From assembly GCA_027559495.1 (NCBI GenBank), contig JAMXSV010000016.1, positions 682,001 to 746,000 on the forward strand: a stretch of 64,000 nucleotides of DNA, written 5' to 3'. A program made the position numbers and the translations under genes. Below, one piece after another: positions 11,301 through 22,450 of the stretch. The first letter of the stretch is position 1. Every line of letters begins with the position of its first letter. The stretch is from Aurifilum marmelostoma. Its lineage: Eukaryota; Ascomycota; Sordariomycetes; Diaporthales; Cryphonectriaceae. The notes beneath the pieces were generated by a model that made no database searches, was not told the DNA's origin, and saw only the letters and a program-made list of their open reading frames with translations.

Positions 11301-11929
11301 CTCGCATGAAGGCCAAGAACATTGCCCCCACCTCGCACACCTACAAGCTGCTGATCGACACCCACGCCACGCTGGAGCCTGTCGACATGAAGGCTGCACA
11401 GGCGGTGCTGGACACGATCAACGCCAACGGCAAGCCCGAGGCTGTGCACTACGCCTCCTTGATTCATGCTCACGGCTGCGTCCTGCACGACATGGAAGCC
11501 GCTCGCAAGGCCTTTGATCAAGTAATCAGCAACCCCTCCGTTCCCGCCTCTGCTTGTCTTTTCCAGGCCCTCTTCGAGAGCATGGTCGCCAACCACTGTG
11601 TCGCCGACACCGAGCCTCTCCTCGCAGAGATGCGCCGCCGCAGGGTTGATCTGACGGCCTACATCGCCAACACCCTGATCCACGGCTGGGCTTCCGAGGG
11701 TAACATCTCGCGGGCTGAGGATATTTATGGAGCGGTTGGCCGCGAGCGTCGTGAGCCGAGCACGTACGAGGCTATGACCCGCGCGTACCTCGCTGTTGAG
11801 AACAGGGACAAGGCCAAGGGTGTCGTCGCCGAGATGATGGGCCGTGGATATCCCGGCGCCGTTGTCGGCAAGGTGGTCGAGCTCCTGGGGGGTGGTGAGC
11901 AGGAGGCTGCTGCGTCGATAGCGATATGA
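8372..11929 (+). CDS. cya-5: Mitochondrial pentatricopeptide-repeat protein, CYA-5-like
   Basis: This single exon encodes 1185 aa. The first 75 residues are rich in Arg, Ser and His with few acids, as expected for a mitochondrial presequence. PPR helical-hairpin repeats are recognisable from about residue 270 to 450 (for example TYNILVGLLAA and TYHQLISACAQSGRVNDMLS). They recur from about 755 to 1150 (for example TYAKLISAAAREGKMDLC and LYNALIGKLGKARRIDDCL). PPR repeats bind organelle RNA in a sequence-specific way. Length, repeat layout and the C-terminal Gly-Tyr-Pro ending resemble the filamentous-fungal CYA-5 family (the PET309 relative), needed for translation of mitochondrial cox1 mRNA. 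A disordered Glu/Ala-rich stretch near residues 105-200 separates presequence and repeats. The PPR call is certain; the cya-5 orthology is inferred. Confidence 0.85.
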   Translation: MPGSIYNNLYASFIRSGFTKSFTHGYAQSVVAATHPHVLNSQNRPSFAARKRQTSSRLSRLQQFQSAFHTSSHHSAGLPVEHRHEKLSTNHGGLDAYFETLQKKEAAEKAEGEAEEEWVQYQFPNRIEWKPSPAAILLGPDGTVLETAAEAAEDGVRSDSGLLSEDQQAALAQVDAALEKEIDAARSDEGLVHGNNAQKASLSDVPSQLAETASAPATPISRARTPESVARSATPRVDPQAQSYADHLTKLSETGRYAEIPAVFEAMLVASIQPLATSYNALLMAAIHLPSEKIEIVSKALDVYADMMRRKVKPDSDTYNILVGLLAARSLEVSSLKKRLEDKRVRYGGMDEPGKFMLASTELEHAILCEDDRLDLAMKLFKASVTSQSDAFAAETYHQLISACAQSGRVNDMLSLYEHMEMNKATPFAAIFPAMITAFANCGDLVSAVECYNEYRTLAIAHDKGEATLHDRLDSQVYASVINAYVISDKLDGAMKFYKKIVQEYEVRASEIKDAIISLGFVKGFEHRGIYQEALRWAQAIEDESRSQAMAELAVIAADSGDKPTAVAAFGSISAKYGDVAAPAMALLAMSVRGGDVTEAWRYWQVLSSPDMAVGASFIEPTAMFAVALIGSGQVAEGLKESDFMFQRIRQSSPNDAHLASEVEEGVDFVARYMSSRGIADPREMASQTSAPTPTFATSPYDSTGSVSSFEDTFDPYAHNTDFRGSSLISDELEGAHGRKGSRLNDALTRFRNMRRAGRHPRYITYAKLISAAAREGKMDLCHDILNMARTDVPLMPQYAVVCYGWSSILDAMVGACLSLGHRAHAEQFHQELLDMGATPSANTYGLYITTLKESTKTFDEASEAVKIFHRAKSEGVEPSSFLYNALIGKLGKARRIDDCLFYFAEMRALGIKPTSVTYGTIVNALCRVSDEKFAEELFDEMESMPNYKARPAPYNSMMQFFLTTKRDKSKVLAYYARMKAKNIAPTSHTYKLLIDTHATLEPVDMKAAQAVLDTINANGKPEAVHYASLIHAHGCVLHDMEAARKAFDQVISNPSVPASACLFQALFESMVANHCVADTEPLLAEMRRRRVDLTAYIANTLIHGWASEGNISRAEDIYGAVGRERREPSTYEAMTRAYLAVENRDKAKGVVAEMMGRGYPGAVVGKVVELLGGGEQEAAASIAI

Positions 11930-13047
11930 ACGTGGTGTCTACGCGAGTATTCACTCACATCGCCTGGCTTGCGAGTTTGCTTCACAGGTTCATTTGATAC
12001 CCCATACCTTGCCCAGTCGGCGAGATAAACTCAAATCGGCGGTCGTGTCGACAGGGCACAAGAGATGGTGGTCACGGGGGACAGTCGGGCCATAGCACGG
12101 CCCCATTGTACCATTTTTTCCTTTTCTTCCTTGATTTCCTTTGTCGGATATGGGAGCGCCTCCTTTTTAGGTGTCTGGCGTTCAACTGGAACAAAACGAT
12201 TCGAACGGCTGCGCTCAGAAACTTGAGACGCTTGTTGGCAGGGACCCGGGACAATCAGGTTGGCTGGTTCCGTGAAGGGATAGGGAGCGGAATGGGATTG
12301 TTGGCTCCGGGGGGGGGGGAGCCAAGGGAATATTTCTTTTGTTCTTTCATATGGGAGCAGTCGAAGCGTGATCTTCCTACATACATTTTATTCTTCTTTT
12401 CCTACACTAGTGTAGCCACTAGAGCCATACATATTAGACAAATCTCCACTCTGCATATAAAGGGCGAAAGAATTCGGGCATAGCTTCAAGCAATGGGCGC
12501 GGAAGACTACCTGGGTAGGGAAACTGGGTATCGGAATGGATGGATGGACGGACACAATGGACGCAACGGCAGACAACCAATGGTTCTTGGATGTTGCGTC
12601 TATATCGGTTGGAAGTGAATGATACCAAGACGCTGTGATAATAGCAAGCCTGGTTGGAGAGCCTTGCTGGTTGTATATTAGACATTGAAATGCCAGAAGC
12701 TTTGATGTCCAGCTCTCGTCTCGTTGCAATCACGGATATCATTTTTGTTCATCACCTGCGTAGAAGGGTATGCCGATTCATTTCACTTGTCCTTGAACTA
12801 GAACGAATCTCTCCCATAATCATATTTGATGCTTGATATATTTGGGCAATTGTGATATTGGATAGTAATTAACTTGACGAGACCTCTGCTTCCAGCATCA
12901 AGGTTGTCAGTAATTAATTACCGGGTATCTACCTCGAGCACTACGCCATCATTCCTCCACATAGCTCAACTGGCCCCCTTGGCTTCTTTCCTCCTCCATT
13001 CAGAATCAACATCAGTCATCTCCGACGCAATCGGAAAGATCCCATCT
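11930..13047. other. Intergenic, convergent 3' regions
   Basis: This AT-richer stretch lies between two convergent genes, the PPR gene and the hexose transporter. It includes a G9 run near 12310-12320. I see no gene or RNA in it; it probably carries both 3' untranslated regions. Confidence 0.5.
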
Positions 13048-15046
13048 TCAAACAGCCGACGTCTCCGCCTTTTGCTGATCCACAAGGTCCCTCTTTTCCA
13101 AATGTCCCTGGGCCTGCGCACCAGCAAAAGTCCTGGTAGGGCGCCATTTGGCCGAGTTGCGCGGCGTCGTCTCCTCCATCATGAGATCGACCTGCTCGAG
13201 GGACAGGCCCTTGGTCTCGGGCACGAGGAAGTAGGTGTAGACAAAGGCGCACGTGCAGAGGCCGAACCAGACGTAGAAGACGCTGGACACGAGGGCGTCG
13301 ACCATGTAGGGCGTGATGACGGCGATGATGAGGTTCCACAGCCAGTTGGACGCCGTGGAGAGGGCGACGCCGCGGGAGCGGATGGGCAGGGGGAAGATCT
13401 CGCCGATGACGATCCAGGCGCCCGGGCCCCAGGTCGTCGCGAAGGAGAAGATGAACATGGCGATGAAGGCGATCTGGGCCTTGACGGCGGCCGGGTTGTT
13501 GGCTGCTGTGCCGCCTACGACGGTGGGGTCGGCGTGGGTGTGGTTGAAGCCGACGGTGACGCCGACCGTGGCCACGATGAGCTGGCAGATCAGCATGGAG
13601 AGGGCGCCCCAGAGGAGCATGGGACGCCGGCCCCAGGACTCGACGCCCCAGAAGGCAAAGGGCGTGGCGAGGCAGTTGACGACGTTGAAGATGACGGAGA
13701 GGAGGAACTCGTTGCTCACGGCGCCGGTCGATTTGAGGAAGGGCGTTCCGTCTGTTCGTTTGTAGGTGGTCTTGTCAGAAAGAGGAGCCCTTATGAATAG
13801 CAAGATATACGCTCACAAAACACACCCAGGAAGCAGAAGGAGCTTACAATAGAAGATAAAGTTGACACCAGTCCACTGCTGCATCATCTGCAGCGAGGTG
13901 CCGAGTATAGTCTTGCGGAGGTTCGAGTTGGACTTCCACAGCGAGCCCGAGAAGCAGGCGGCCCAGCTACCGAACCACGTGGTCGAGGGGATGAGCCTCT
14001 TCTCGTACTCCTCGTTGGCGACGATCTCGGCGAGCTCGAACTGCACAAACTCGGACTCCTCGGGCTGGCCGCGCAGGCCGGAGAGCGCGCGCCTCGCCTT
14101 GGCCAGCTGGCCGCGCTTGACGAACCACCTGGGCGAGTCGGGCAGCAACAGGATACCCGTGCCGAGAACGACGGCCCAGATGAACTGGATGCCGATGGGG
14201 AGCCGGTAGGCGGCGCGGGTGGTCCAGTCTGAGGTCGAGTAGGTGATGCAGGCCGACACGAGGAGGCCGATGGTGATGCAGAACTGGTATCCGGCGACGA
14301 GGGCACCGCGGACCTTGCGAGGGCACTGTTTTTATGGCTTCTTGTTAGCGAGAAATTCTGGGCAATGCAGAAGCAATAATATTCAAGACGAGAGGGTGGG
14401 AAAAGAAGGAGGTAGAAGCTGGTTCGTCTGCTTTTCAAAACACTTGACCTACAATCTCGGACATGTAAAGGACAACGGTGGCACTTTCAAAACCAGTACC
14501 CAGGCCAGCAATCAGACGTCCAATGACGATCTCAGCGTAGGCGTCGCCGTCACCGGTGATGATCTCGATCACGACACCCAGGGTGAAGATGACACAGGCC
14601 ATGAACACGGTCCATTTTCTTCCTATAAAGTCGGCCACATCGCCGGCCGCGAGGGCTCCCAGGAATGTGCCGACAGACATGATGGAGACGATGAGCGACT
14701 CGGTGCTGGACTTGAGCTCGGTGGCGTTGGAGCCCTCGATTACATGGATCCATACCTTTGGATCTCTGGTGTCAGTACATTCCCCCAAGGTGAGAAGAAA
14801 GAAAAAAAAGGGAACATCTGGACGGCTTTTGGTTCTTGTGCTTACATTCATAGCGTTGATATTGCTAATGTATCCCGTATCATAACCATAAAAGATACCT
14901 CCAAGCGCCGCAAAGGCGCACATCAGGTATGCTTTCCATGTTACGGGGGCCTCGATGCGCTCGATATCGGTGGTCGCCGCCAGACCGTCGACAGCCAAAT
15001 CTTCGTTGGCCATGTGCTCGGCCTCAGCCTTGGGTTCGGACGCCAT
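13048..15046 (-). CDS. MFS hexose transporter
   Basis: Four exons, complement(14846..15046, 14453..14755, 13848..14325, 13048..13751), with phases that all match, give 561 aa. This is a 12-TM sugar porter of the plasma membrane. Signature motifs are present: GGIFYGYDTGYI in the first TM, ADFIGRKW in loop 2-3, LPDSPRWFVKRG after TM6, QQWTGVNFIFYYGT in TM7, ESWGRRPM in loop 8-9 and VPETKGLSLEQVD after TM12. The TM7 and PETKG signatures are those of fungal high-affinity glucose transporters (HGT/RGT type), so hexose uptake by proton symport is the likely role. The C-terminal tail is about 50 residues and lacks the very long tail of glucose sensors. A gene-poor 4.3-kb region lies upstream and could house its regulation. 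Confidence 0.9.
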
Positions 15047-15833
15047 GATGAAGCAATTTGTATTCGATTACCAGAGGTTTGAGAAGACTCTGAGAGGACT
15101 TGGTTTTGATATCGAAGGAGCCCGACAAGCAGAGAGCCCCTGCTTTAGTTGTCAAGAGAGGGAGACAGGCTACTTTGTATTAATTATTATGGACAGGCGA
15201 GAGCCCTCGAAGATGGCAAAAATCTGGTTCAGGGGCCAGCTGAGCAACTATTCTTCTCTTTTCTTTGTCTTTTTGGCCTTTTTCTCTCTTTGGCTGGGAT
15301 CTGCATTCCTCCTCGCATCCTTTTTGGACGCTTCCCCCAGGGCCTGGAACCATATCACTGGATGGGACGGATGGGTTGCGAAAATCCGGGGCCCCGTGGC
15401 AACCAAACATGGGGTATCATGCAAGGTGTGGATCCGGAGGGATGAGGGTTGGTCGATTGATTTGGAGAAGGGCCGAAAGGCCGCGTCGACAATGACACCT
15501 ATTTCCTCTTCTTGTTCTCTTCCCCAGTGGCGGTACGTTGTGCTATTGGTGCTTTCGCCCCCTCAGCTTAAGAGTCAACACACCACAAATACCGTTGAAG
15601 GATCTGAACACGGCGCTGACCAACCAGAGGGCGTCCGCCGTCGGAATTGAGGAAGATTAACCGGGCTACTGTAGGCCTGCAAACTTAGCATTCCCGCCAG
15701 GGGCTTCTCCGGCGAGACTCTGCAGGGTCTATCTCATTCATGAACGACAGTCACCCTGATCTCGGGGGCCTGCCTAGGTTGCTTCAGATTGACTCTGACA
15801 TGCATAAGTATAGCCCAGAGTGCTACGTAGTAT

Positions 15834-15872
15834 TCAGAGAGAGAGAGAGAGAGTGCGTGTGTGGGTGTGTGT
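15834..15872. repeat. GA/GT microsatellite
   Basis: Alternating AG repeats followed by GTGTGT-type repeats in the gene-poor region. Confidence 0.7.
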
Positions 15873-17971
15873 ACATTAGGAGCAGGTGACTTTGGTCCAT
15901 TGACGTTTAGAACAGATCCAAACATGACAGGTCTTTTTGAAAGAGAGGGGGGGGGGGATGAGAATAGAAAGCCAATTCGCAGAGAATGCACAGCTCAACT
16001 CTGGATGTGATGGAATAATGATTACTCCCTCTTCTTCCCATACCATTTCCGTCCGGGTGGAGTTTCGAAACGACCGGTCTGGCTGCCCCCTCCCCATATT
16101 GTTGGTCCAAGGGAGTACTTTGATACGACAATACGACCTCCTTCAGGTCATATTCCCGGGCAGCCTCTCCTCGTCGGCCTTACTTCTAATCAGCACACGA
16201 CGTTTGTCTGCTGAGCACGCAGACCGCAAGATCCCGAAAGAAACGTGTTGTGTAGTATCATGTCATGAGCCGCGTCGGACCACGCCCCAAATGCTGTTGG
16301 GAGCGGAGCGCGAGAAGCAGAAAAATACCTGTATGATAAGGTGGCTGGCGGTCACACGCCGGTCCCTTTCTTACCTAGTGCTAACAACCCGCCTCAGCCG
16401 TGCCGGGCCAGGTTCGGTCTCATTTTGTTATTTCCGAACAATGGCCGAGGATCTGTACAAAAGTCTTGCTTGATGGAGGGGTCACGCTGTCCCGTGTAGG
16501 TCCGTTGAGTTGGCAAAGCGAAGGCTGGAAGAGGTATCGTGTCTGAAGGAGGAGAGGCGGGGATGTACACGCCCGGCCACCGCTCGGCCGTACTTATTAT
16601 CCAGCGGTCTAGCTCGACACGGGCTATAAGTACATCTCCTCCCTCTCTGGCGTCAGCACAGCAGATGTCTGACCAATCGGAAGACTGGGTCTTTGCTTCT
16701 CTCCTCGAGCTGCATATACAATGCATCAGGAAGAAGTCACCAGGTCACAGGTGCTAGTGCATACGGCACGAGAAAGAGGGTCTGGCTGCTGCTGCTGCTG
16801 CTGAGGACATGGGGTGTCCTCTTGGGGGCGCCAACTCATTATGTAGGCATCCTGAAGACTGGGATCAGATGACTGAGACGGCCCGAGAGTTTGGGATTCC
16901 AGTACCAGGTTGGAAATCCTGGAATGATCGCATGTCTATACAGAGGGTGTTTCTGTATAGGAGAATAGCATTGGCTCAAATGAAACAGAGCCATTGTGTA
17001 TATTCAGAGAAGAGCAATCAACAAGCAAATCATCAAGAAAGATGGTAGCCCTCAGTAGTAACATTCTCTTTCAGAGCCCATCCCAGAATTTCGGACACAA
17101 CGGAATGCTTTAAAGTAACACGATTACGAGCTATGTCCCCCTTTCCCCTACACCGGGCCGGTTCAAACATAAGCAAAATAACAGTCCGTACATTGACCTC
17201 GGCATCCCTTTCGAAGACTCCAGAACTTATGCAGGACGGGGACTGTCTGGTATGCAGAGAAGTACCACTAGACCTACTTCTGATGGTCATCACTGTGGAC
17301 AGATCCAGATCACTTCATATATTACACTCCAGACCAGAGACCGAGATCCAGTCATCCGTTACATGATAATCTGATGTCTGCTAGTCCTACAGCTGGGACC
17401 TCGATATCACTGGCCATCCAAAGTTTTGCAAGGTTTCCCAATGAGTCTGTTTAGTTAGGCATAGAAGAACTAATGGCCTCACAACCTCAAGCTCAGCCTA
17501 GCCTTTTGAGGAGAAAATCATAATCAAGACGTGGACATTGAAGCCTTGACAGCAACCAGGTACGGGATCATCAATGGTTTGTAACACATAGACCACGTGC
17601 AAAGCTTCTCGGAGTCAACTATTCTACAATGATTGCATGGTTCTTTGGCAGATCTTTGAACCATCAAAACTTTGATTCGTGATGCTACCTGGGGCTGAAT
17701 TGAGCATTACCTAGATACCAGGCCTTCCTAGCCGACAACAGTGCACTGTATGTACACAAAGTACAGTAGAATAACTGCAATGGTAATGAATACATTCTCG
17801 TAAATTTATCATCATCAAAGCAAAAAACACTTCATTTGCAGCTTGCCTTCTTCTTGTTCGCAAAACAGAACAATATTATAATACGCATGTGGTCGTTCTA
17901 GCATGAACGCCAAGATGGATTCTGTCAACAGAATAGGCGGACCACTTTATACTGTCCAGGGGTCCTGCCAA

Positions 17972-17987
17972 GGGGGGGGGGGGGGGG
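17972..17987. repeat. Poly-G run (G16)
   Basis: Uninterrupted run of G in otherwise AT-richer sequence; a position where base calling is unreliable. Confidence 0.8.
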
Positions 17988-19398
17988 ACGGACGATCTAG
18001 TCAATACCATGAAGCGATCGCAACCTTCCCCCTTCAAGAGTAGTCAAACCTTGGCATCTGCAGGGCTGAGAATAATTTGACTACCCAGATAGTGCGAGGT
18101 CGTGTGTTGTGTGTACTAAGTAGACAAAGAGATTGACTTCCTGATGAATCGTGTGGGAGTGCTGGTGGTAGCTTCTCTTCTGACTGCTGCATGAGTCACA
18201 CAGTGAGGTTCGAAGCTTTTTGAATTGAGAATCAAGATTTGGTGACAGGTTTTCTTATTTCAACATCAATCTATTTAGCTACTAAGTATGTTGAAAGGCA
18301 AATGTCCAAGTGGATATCAAGCAACAATATTCTGGCCAGATCCGCAGCGAGGTGGGACATGATGCTGGGCACAAGTCCTTTCAAAAACATCGAGTGGCTT
18401 GGAATTACAGATCTTCCCTCATCTGGACATATCCCCCGGAAACACTTTAGAATCCGGGGCTTCTTCCTACTCATTCAGCATATCAAACAAAAATGCTGGG
18501 AACAATTGGTAAGATGTTGGAGGAGGACTACCTGATGATGGAAAGCCTCAGACCATTTCGCAGGATCATTGATCCTCAAGAAAGAAGGAACTGAGGCAAC
18601 ACGTTCTCTTCTGGATGTTTCGATATTTATCTTGCAATCCAAAGTAATTATATGAATTCCATATCCCTACCACGTGCTGAAATCAGGGATAGCACAGCAC
18701 TATACTGCTTGCTCATTGTTCACAGCGGACCATTGTGTGAGCTTCTTTCACACAACACCTCAACAGAATAAGGGTTGACATAATCAACTTACACACATAA
18801 CCCAATCGAAAGTCACAGCTATCACAACAGATCTCAAATATCAACACTCGTTAGCTCAACGGTCACGACGCACCAAATCATTTCAAAGAACCACTTGTTC
18901 AACTCTTGCTAATTACCCAAAAAGACAGGACACCAATAACCTCCCCCCTCCTTCACACCAGCAAAGTCACCACCAGCAATATTATAAGGGTTCACTCGGA
19001 TTCCATATAACACATCGACTCTCCTGTGTCCCCTTCATGTGTGGATTGACTTGCTTACTCAGAGACATGCTATATATACCTTGTACTTGTATGGATCCAG
19101 GCGGATTCTTCTTTATAATGTCTCGAGAGTCAGAAGAGGATTTCTAATGGCAGAAGCCACAAGATCAGTAAGTGCTTAGCCTTCGTCTGACCAATGAGAT
19201 GTTGAGATCTTTTTTTTTTTCCCGAGTCATTTCTTTTTTGTCACACAATCAGCAGAAATAACGTTTTCGCGGCACCCTTTTTTCCTCTTTGAAGCTTCTA
19301 TCTCCGTTGCGAGTCATGGCAGCATGGATTATTTTGATGTAATATTGCGAGACGTAAAATGCAACGTACATAAGTCGAAAGATGATACAAGACACGCT

Positions 19399-21795
19399 CT
19401 ATGCAATATTGAACTCGCTCGCCGCATTCTGCCCCATCTTGCGGATCATCTCCTGCATCTTCCTCCTCGAGGCCTCCTCGTCCACGTCACCAGCACCATC
19501 ATCACCCCAGCCTGCTTCGCCAGCCTTCCTCTTGCTACCTCCCGCAGCACCGCCACTGCTCTTCCCACTGCCAGCCTTATGAGTCCTCCTCTGGACTCCG
19601 CCGCCGATACCGCCTGGCGCCTCTCTTAGCCCAAAGCTCTTGGCTACGTGTCCCAGGTGCAGCTGGGTGATGTCGAACACCTCTCGCTCCTCCTTTACGT
19701 GGGTCGCGTATGCGCGGATATGAGAACGAAAGCCTTGACGGGCAGCGTCGAGAATACTGGTTCCGCTGGTGGCGACCTTGGGCTTTGGCGCCTGAGCCGA
19801 CTTCCTTCCGCCCTTGCTGGTGGGTCCCTTCGGCGCACTGGCCTCGCAGGCGAGGAGTCGTTGCTCGATGGAGAGCTGTAGAGCTTCAGCGCGAGCATTG
19901 GCAGATTGCTTGGCCGGAGGTGGTTGTTGTTGGGACTGCTCCTCGTCCGCGTCATTGGTGGGGAGTTGCGGCATTTCGATGGGTGTCGAAAAGCCTTTCT
20001 GCAGGATAGTCTCAAAGGACTGAGCAGTTGCTGGTGGAGTAGATGGGAGCATGGAAATATAGGCCTCTTCGCACCCCGGCTGCAGGAAAAGGGCAGCCTT
20101 GCCTGGCCGTCCTGCACGTGCTGTTCGACCAATGCGGTGAACATGGTCCGCTATGGCGAAAGCGGGGTCATATTCGATAACGAGCTCGACGGAAGGAACA
20201 TCAAGACCACGCGAAGAAATGTCGGTTGTGATGAGAACGGCCGGCTCCTTGCATGTTGAGAACGAACGGAGTGTCGAGGTTCGAATCTGTTGCGTTAGTG
20301 ATCCATGGAGTTTGTGGAGGAGGATGGTTCGGTTTGCTGGCGAGGTGATGTAGGTTGCCGGGTGGACAGTTGATGGCGGCGGAGGCGCCAACTCTTTCTT
20401 GTCCTTAGGCGATGCCGATGGCGATGCTGGAGCAGGTTGTTCGGCGGGTGCAGTAGATTTGAGCAGGTCGAAGTGAAAGTCGACCGAGTCGGCGCAGGAT
20501 ATGAAGATGATGGCTTTCATAACCGAGCCTTTCCTCGCGAAGGCATCCTTCAACAAAGCTATCAGTGTCACCAGCCGCAGCTTGGCCGGAACCACCAGGT
20601 ATGACTGCTTGAGCTGGGCAGGTGCAGCAAAGACGGCCTCGTTCTGGTCGTCTCGCGTGTCATCCTTGCCCGCGGTGATGTGGATTGCTTCGTGCAGACT
20701 GATCTCGCCCAGCCTCTGGACGTTCATCTTCATTGTCGCAGAGCAGAGCACCGTGACCCTCCTCTTCGGCAGTGCCTTATCCAGTGCAACGCCCTCCGGA
20801 TTCGTCGTCTTCAGCGGATCCCTCCTGATCTTGGCGACAATCTGCTTGAGATCCTGCTCGAAGCCCATCTCCATCATGCGGTCACCCTCATCAAGCACAA
20901 GCCACCTGACGGTGCCGACATCGAGGATTTTTGTATTATCCAGATGATCCGTTAAGCGTCCAGGTGTGGCAATGAGGATATTGCAGCCCTTGCGGATGCG
21001 CGCCTTTTCCGAGTGCTTGCTCTCGCCACCCATGACGGAGGTGCTCACGATCCACGGACAGCACCTGAGCAGCTTCTCTAGCACAACAGAGATCTGCTTG
21101 CACAATTCTCTGGTCGGGGCAAGGATGATGGCAAACAGGCCCGAGTTTCTGTGGATATTCGCACCGGCACTCGTGTCGTCGTCGTTCCGGCTGAGAGCGA
21201 GGATTCTCTGCACGATGGGGAGAAGGTAGGCCAGCGTCTTTCCAGAACCTGTCTGCGCCTGTAAAAAGGCATCCTCATCTCCCTTGACCAGTTGTGGTAT
21301 TGTGTTCTTTTGTATCGAGGTGGGTGCCTTCATCTCCAGTTTCGCCGAAAGATGTTGGGAGATCCTTCGTGACAGTCCCAACGCATGGAAGTTCGATGCC
21401 TCCTCAGAAAGCGGTGCATTGGAGGGCTTCGCGGGCTCGGCAGGCTCGGCGGGAGTTTCCTCGAAAACTGTCTTTGCTGTCGGGTTCGACGTGAAGAGCC
21501 GCGAGGCTACCTGAAAGGGCGGTCTCGAAGGATCGCCGCTGGAACGCGGTCCGCCGTCTGTCCTTTGCCTCTTGGTCGGCCGATCGAGGTCGCCATATCC
21601 ACGTCCTGCACTTTCTGCGTGATCAACTCCTGGCGCAGGTCTTCTGGGCGTGGGCTTGCCGCCTTTCTCAGTCGCAGCGTCCTTCTTCTGGGCTCTTCTC
21701 CGATCTCTCCATGAGCCTCCGATGTATTTGACTTTGGCTTTGGGTGCCGGAGCGTCTCCCAAAGGGGCGAGATTGAGAACAAGGTCGTCTGCCAT
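19399..21795 (-). CDS. dbp7: DEAD-box ATP-dependent RNA helicase DBP7
   Basis: This single exon encodes 798 aa when started at the ATG at 21795. The frame is open a little further upstream but has no earlier ATG. DBP7 acts in the nucleolus in assembly of the 60S ribosomal subunit. Helicase motifs appear in order: Q motif TSIQKNTIPQL (159-169), Walker A AQTGSGKT (180-187), PTREL, TPGR, motif II DEGD (302-305) and SAT (352-354). Later come SSRGLDVPSVELVIEYDP and HRIGRTARAGRPGKA. DEGD in place of DEAD is normal for the Dbp7 family. The N-terminus is basic and holds RPTKRQR, a likely nuclear signal. The C-terminal third is low-complexity and basic. It shares a roughly 650-bp divergent promoter with the gene at 22451. 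Confidence 0.92.
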   Translation of the reverse strand: MADDLVLNLAPLGDAPAPKAKVKYIGGSWRDRRRAQKKDAATEKGGKPTPRRPAPGVDHAESAGRGYGDLDRPTKRQRTDGGPRSSGDPSRPPFQVASRLFTSNPTAKTVFEETPAEPAEPAKPSNAPLSEEASNFHALGLSRRISQHLSAKLEMKAPTSIQKNTIPQLVKGDEDAFLQAQTGSGKTLAYLLPIVQRILALSRNDDDTSAGANIHRNSGLFAIILAPTRELCKQISVVLEKLLRCCPWIVSTSVMGGESKHSEKARIRKGCNILIATPGRLTDHLDNTKILDVGTVRWLVLDEGDRMMEMGFEQDLKQIVAKIRRDPLKTTNPEGVALDKALPKRRVTVLCSATMKMNVQRLGEISLHEAIHITAGKDDTRDDQNEAVFAAPAQLKQSYLVVPAKLRLVTLIALLKDAFARKGSVMKAIIFISCADSVDFHFDLLKSTAPAEQPAPASPSASPKDKKELAPPPPSTVHPATYITSPANRTILLHKLHGSLTQQIRTSTLRSFSTCKEPAVLITTDISSRGLDVPSVELVIEYDPAFAIADHVHRIGRTARAGRPGKAALFLQPGCEEAYISMLPSTPPATAQSFETILQKGFSTPIEMPQLPTNDADEEQSQQQPPPAKQSANARAEALQLSIEQRLLACEASAPKGPTSKGGRKSAQAPKPKVATSGTSILDAARQGFRSHIRAYATHVKEEREVFDITQLHLGHVAKSFGLREAPGGIGGGVQRRTHKAGSGKSSGGAAGGSKRKAGEAGWGDDGAGDVDEEASRRKMQEMIRKMGQNAASEFNIA

Positions 21796-22450
21796 GGTGG
21801 TCGCTCTGTGCGGGAGGACAGTGAAGGCACGGAAGAGCAGCAATGTTCACCAAGAGGAAGCAAGAGGGACGTTACAATTGGGACAGGAGGTGGGGAGGAT
21901 GCAAGGACGAGAAAATATAAAGTGGGGTCTACACAACTGCTATCGATAACAAGCCCCAGGCCAGTCCCCTGCCTTGGCGCATCTAGGGGCCCCTGCAACA
22001 TGCAGTGCATGCCCTGCCTTTTAAAAACAGTGCTGGAATGTGAATAGGCATAAACAACATGTGAATCCGCAGCCCAATTGCTACTCTCCAAACCATGCCC
22101 CTTTTTTTTCTCTTTTTTTCCCCTGAGAGATGCCTCTCACCCTGGAGGGCTATTTTCGATGAAGCACCTTTGAAACCCAGGAGTGATGTTTTCTAAATAG
22201 CTGTCTCCTCACAATCATCTACAGTGCGCTCTTCTTTCGCCAATACAGGTGGCCATTTTGTTCTACATGTCACCATTTCAGCTCAGACACACACTTGCTG
22301 TTGGTCTAGATGGAAAATCGCAGTGACGTCAAGGTTGCCTACTCCAATATATTGACTTACATTTCTTAGTCGGTCAGTTCCAGGAGCCAAGATGAAACCA
22401 CCAACTAGTTCTCCATAAGTCATTGTACTGTTATTTGATAGGATACAATC
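21796..22450. promoter_or_regulatory. Divergent promoter region
   Basis: This 655-bp spacer separates the start codons of DBP7 (minus) and the plus-strand gene at 22451, so it must carry both promoters. A T-rich tract lies at 22107-22119. I could not identify a specific factor site. Confidence 0.5.

Larger units (their letters stand above)
15047..19398. other. Gene-poor, lower-GC region
   Basis: This 4.35-kb stretch has no gene I can support. The first 700 bp is probably the promoter of the hexose transporter. GA and GT microsatellites occur at about 15834-15872, a CTG repeat at about 16785-16803 and a G16 run at 17972-17987. From about 16750 to 19300 the base composition is visibly more AT-rich than the flanks. 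The open frames (for example 18239-18535 plus, 17033-17293 minus) do not resemble known proteins. A decayed mobile element is possible but I found no terminal repeats or domain to prove it. Confidence 0.5.

Noticed and set aside
10682..11683. A 333-codon minus-strand frame inside the PPR gene
   Set aside because: The plus strand has continuous PPR repeats; the antisense frame is an artefact of codon bias.
17033..18535. Possible remnants of transposon proteins in the AT-richer block
   Set aside because: Two short frames (17033-17293 minus and 18239-18535 plus) looked mildly protein-like, but I could not match reverse transcriptase, transposase or integrase motifs or find flanking repeats.
20270..20300. 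GGTTCGAATC resembling a tRNA B box
   Set aside because: It lies inside the DBP7 coding sequence and no tRNA cloverleaf or A box surrounds it.
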